Assembly (NCBI GenBank): GCA_964389705.1
Contig: CAYMEO010000113.1
Coordinates: forward strand, 1-6,299
DNA: 6,299 bases
Direction: 5' to 3'
Source: PSLL01 sp964389705
GTDB lineage: Bacteria; Desulfobacterota_D; UBA1144; Nemesobacterales; CSP1-2
Positions 6,031 through 6,299 of this stretch are shown piece by piece (position 1 is the first letter of the stretch; the number at the start of each line of letters is the position of its first letter). Made by a program: the position numbers and the translations under genes. Under the pieces are notes generated by a model. That model saw only the letters and a program-made list of their open reading frames with translations, was not told where the DNA came from and ran no database searches.

Positions 6031-6299
6031 TCATGCTGATGCCCAAAGCTCCGAGAGCACCCCCGCCTGCTCCAGTACCGTCTGCGTTGCCTTCTCCTGC
6101 TTATCGGGCGGGTAGCCGTATTTGCGCAGGATGCGCTTGACCAAGCGCCGCAGGTTGGCGCGAACGTTTTCACGCACCGTCCAGTCAATCGAAACATTCG
6201 CTCGGACAGTCTGCACAAGTTCCTGAGCAATCTTTCGCAGCGTCGGCTCACCGAGCACTTTCACCGCGCTGTCGTTCGTCTCCAGCGCATCGTAGAAGG
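6031..6299 (-). CDS. hsdR: type I restriction endonuclease subunit R, C-terminal end (partial)
   Basis: The last 88 residues of HsdR, the ATP-dependent translocase and nuclease subunit of a type I restriction-modification complex; the 5' part lies beyond the right edge. The frame is open to the edge, beginning FYDALETNDSAVKVLGEPTL. The stretch LRKIAQELVQTVRANVSIDW (from about residue 20) followed by TVRENVRANLRRLVKRILRKYGYPPDKQEKA is characteristic of the helical C-terminal domain of one HsdR branch (the DUF3387/EcoEI_R_C type), which helps bind the methyltransferase core. The protein ends normally at TVLEQAGVLSELWASA, so this end looks intact. Its nuclease and helicase motifs cannot be judged from this window. 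A GTG at 6264 is an internal Val codon, not the start. The methylase subunit appears only as a fragment 1.5 kb downstream. Confidence 0.9.
   Translation of the reverse strand, partial: FYDALETNDSAVKVLGEPTLRKIAQELVQTVRANVSIDWTVRENVRANLRRLVKRILRKYGYPPDKQEKATQTVLEQAGVLSELWASA

Noticed and set aside
1..6299. CRISPR arrays, insertion sequences or transposase genes.
   Set aside because: No regularly spaced direct repeats and no transposase motifs were found on either strand.

Overview
The window looks like a bacterial scaffold, probably from a metagenome assembly, because it carries a run of exactly 100 Ns (2796-2895). It shows two compositional halves. The left part (about 1-4100) is relatively AT-rich, with frequent ATA, AGA and TTA codons and clear Shine-Dalgarno sites, and holds ordinary Gram-negative-style genes: a lipoprotein, an exported protein, a flavoprotein and a membrane glycosyltransferase. 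The right part (about 4200-6299) is visibly richer in G+C and holds restriction-modification pieces and an unfamiliar exported protein, as expected of an accessory region. No rRNA, tRNA or diagnostic housekeeping gene is present, so I do not name a taxon.

Left half. A small plus-strand lipoprotein with an HEWSH zinc-peptidase-like motif (130-618) converges on a minus-strand exported hypothetical protein (630-1268) that has a good promoter. Next, on the minus strand, are a DAO-family FAD-dependent oxidoreductase (1449-2732) and a family 2 glycosyltransferase with terminal membrane segments (about 2745-4046). The glycosyltransferase would be transcribed first, but the assembly gap cuts its last codons, so the apparent 12-base spacing between the two genes cannot be trusted. 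The flavoprotein matches a family whose longer members usually end in a Rieske iron-sulfur domain; this copy has none.

Right half, all minus strand. The C-terminal end of a type I restriction endonuclease subunit (HsdR) enters from the right edge and stops at 6031. Seven bases after its stop begins an imperfect palindrome (5949-6023) with the layout of an integron attC site, although one of its core boxes is degenerate. Then come a good promoter (5863-5891), a leader with three consecutive inverted repeats including a perfect 14-base palindrome, and a 348-residue exported protein of unknown function (4705-5751). Below it lies a possible very small ORF and then a broken 75-codon fragment of the type I methyltransferase HsdM (4251-4478). 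The right half therefore reads as a type I restriction-modification locus that is broken or rearranged, with an exported protein between its remnants.

I do not see a coherent multi-gene novel system. The points most worth a second look are the attC-like structure after hsdR, the structured leader of the exported protein, the Rieske-less oxidoreductase and the tiny metallopeptidase-like lipoprotein.
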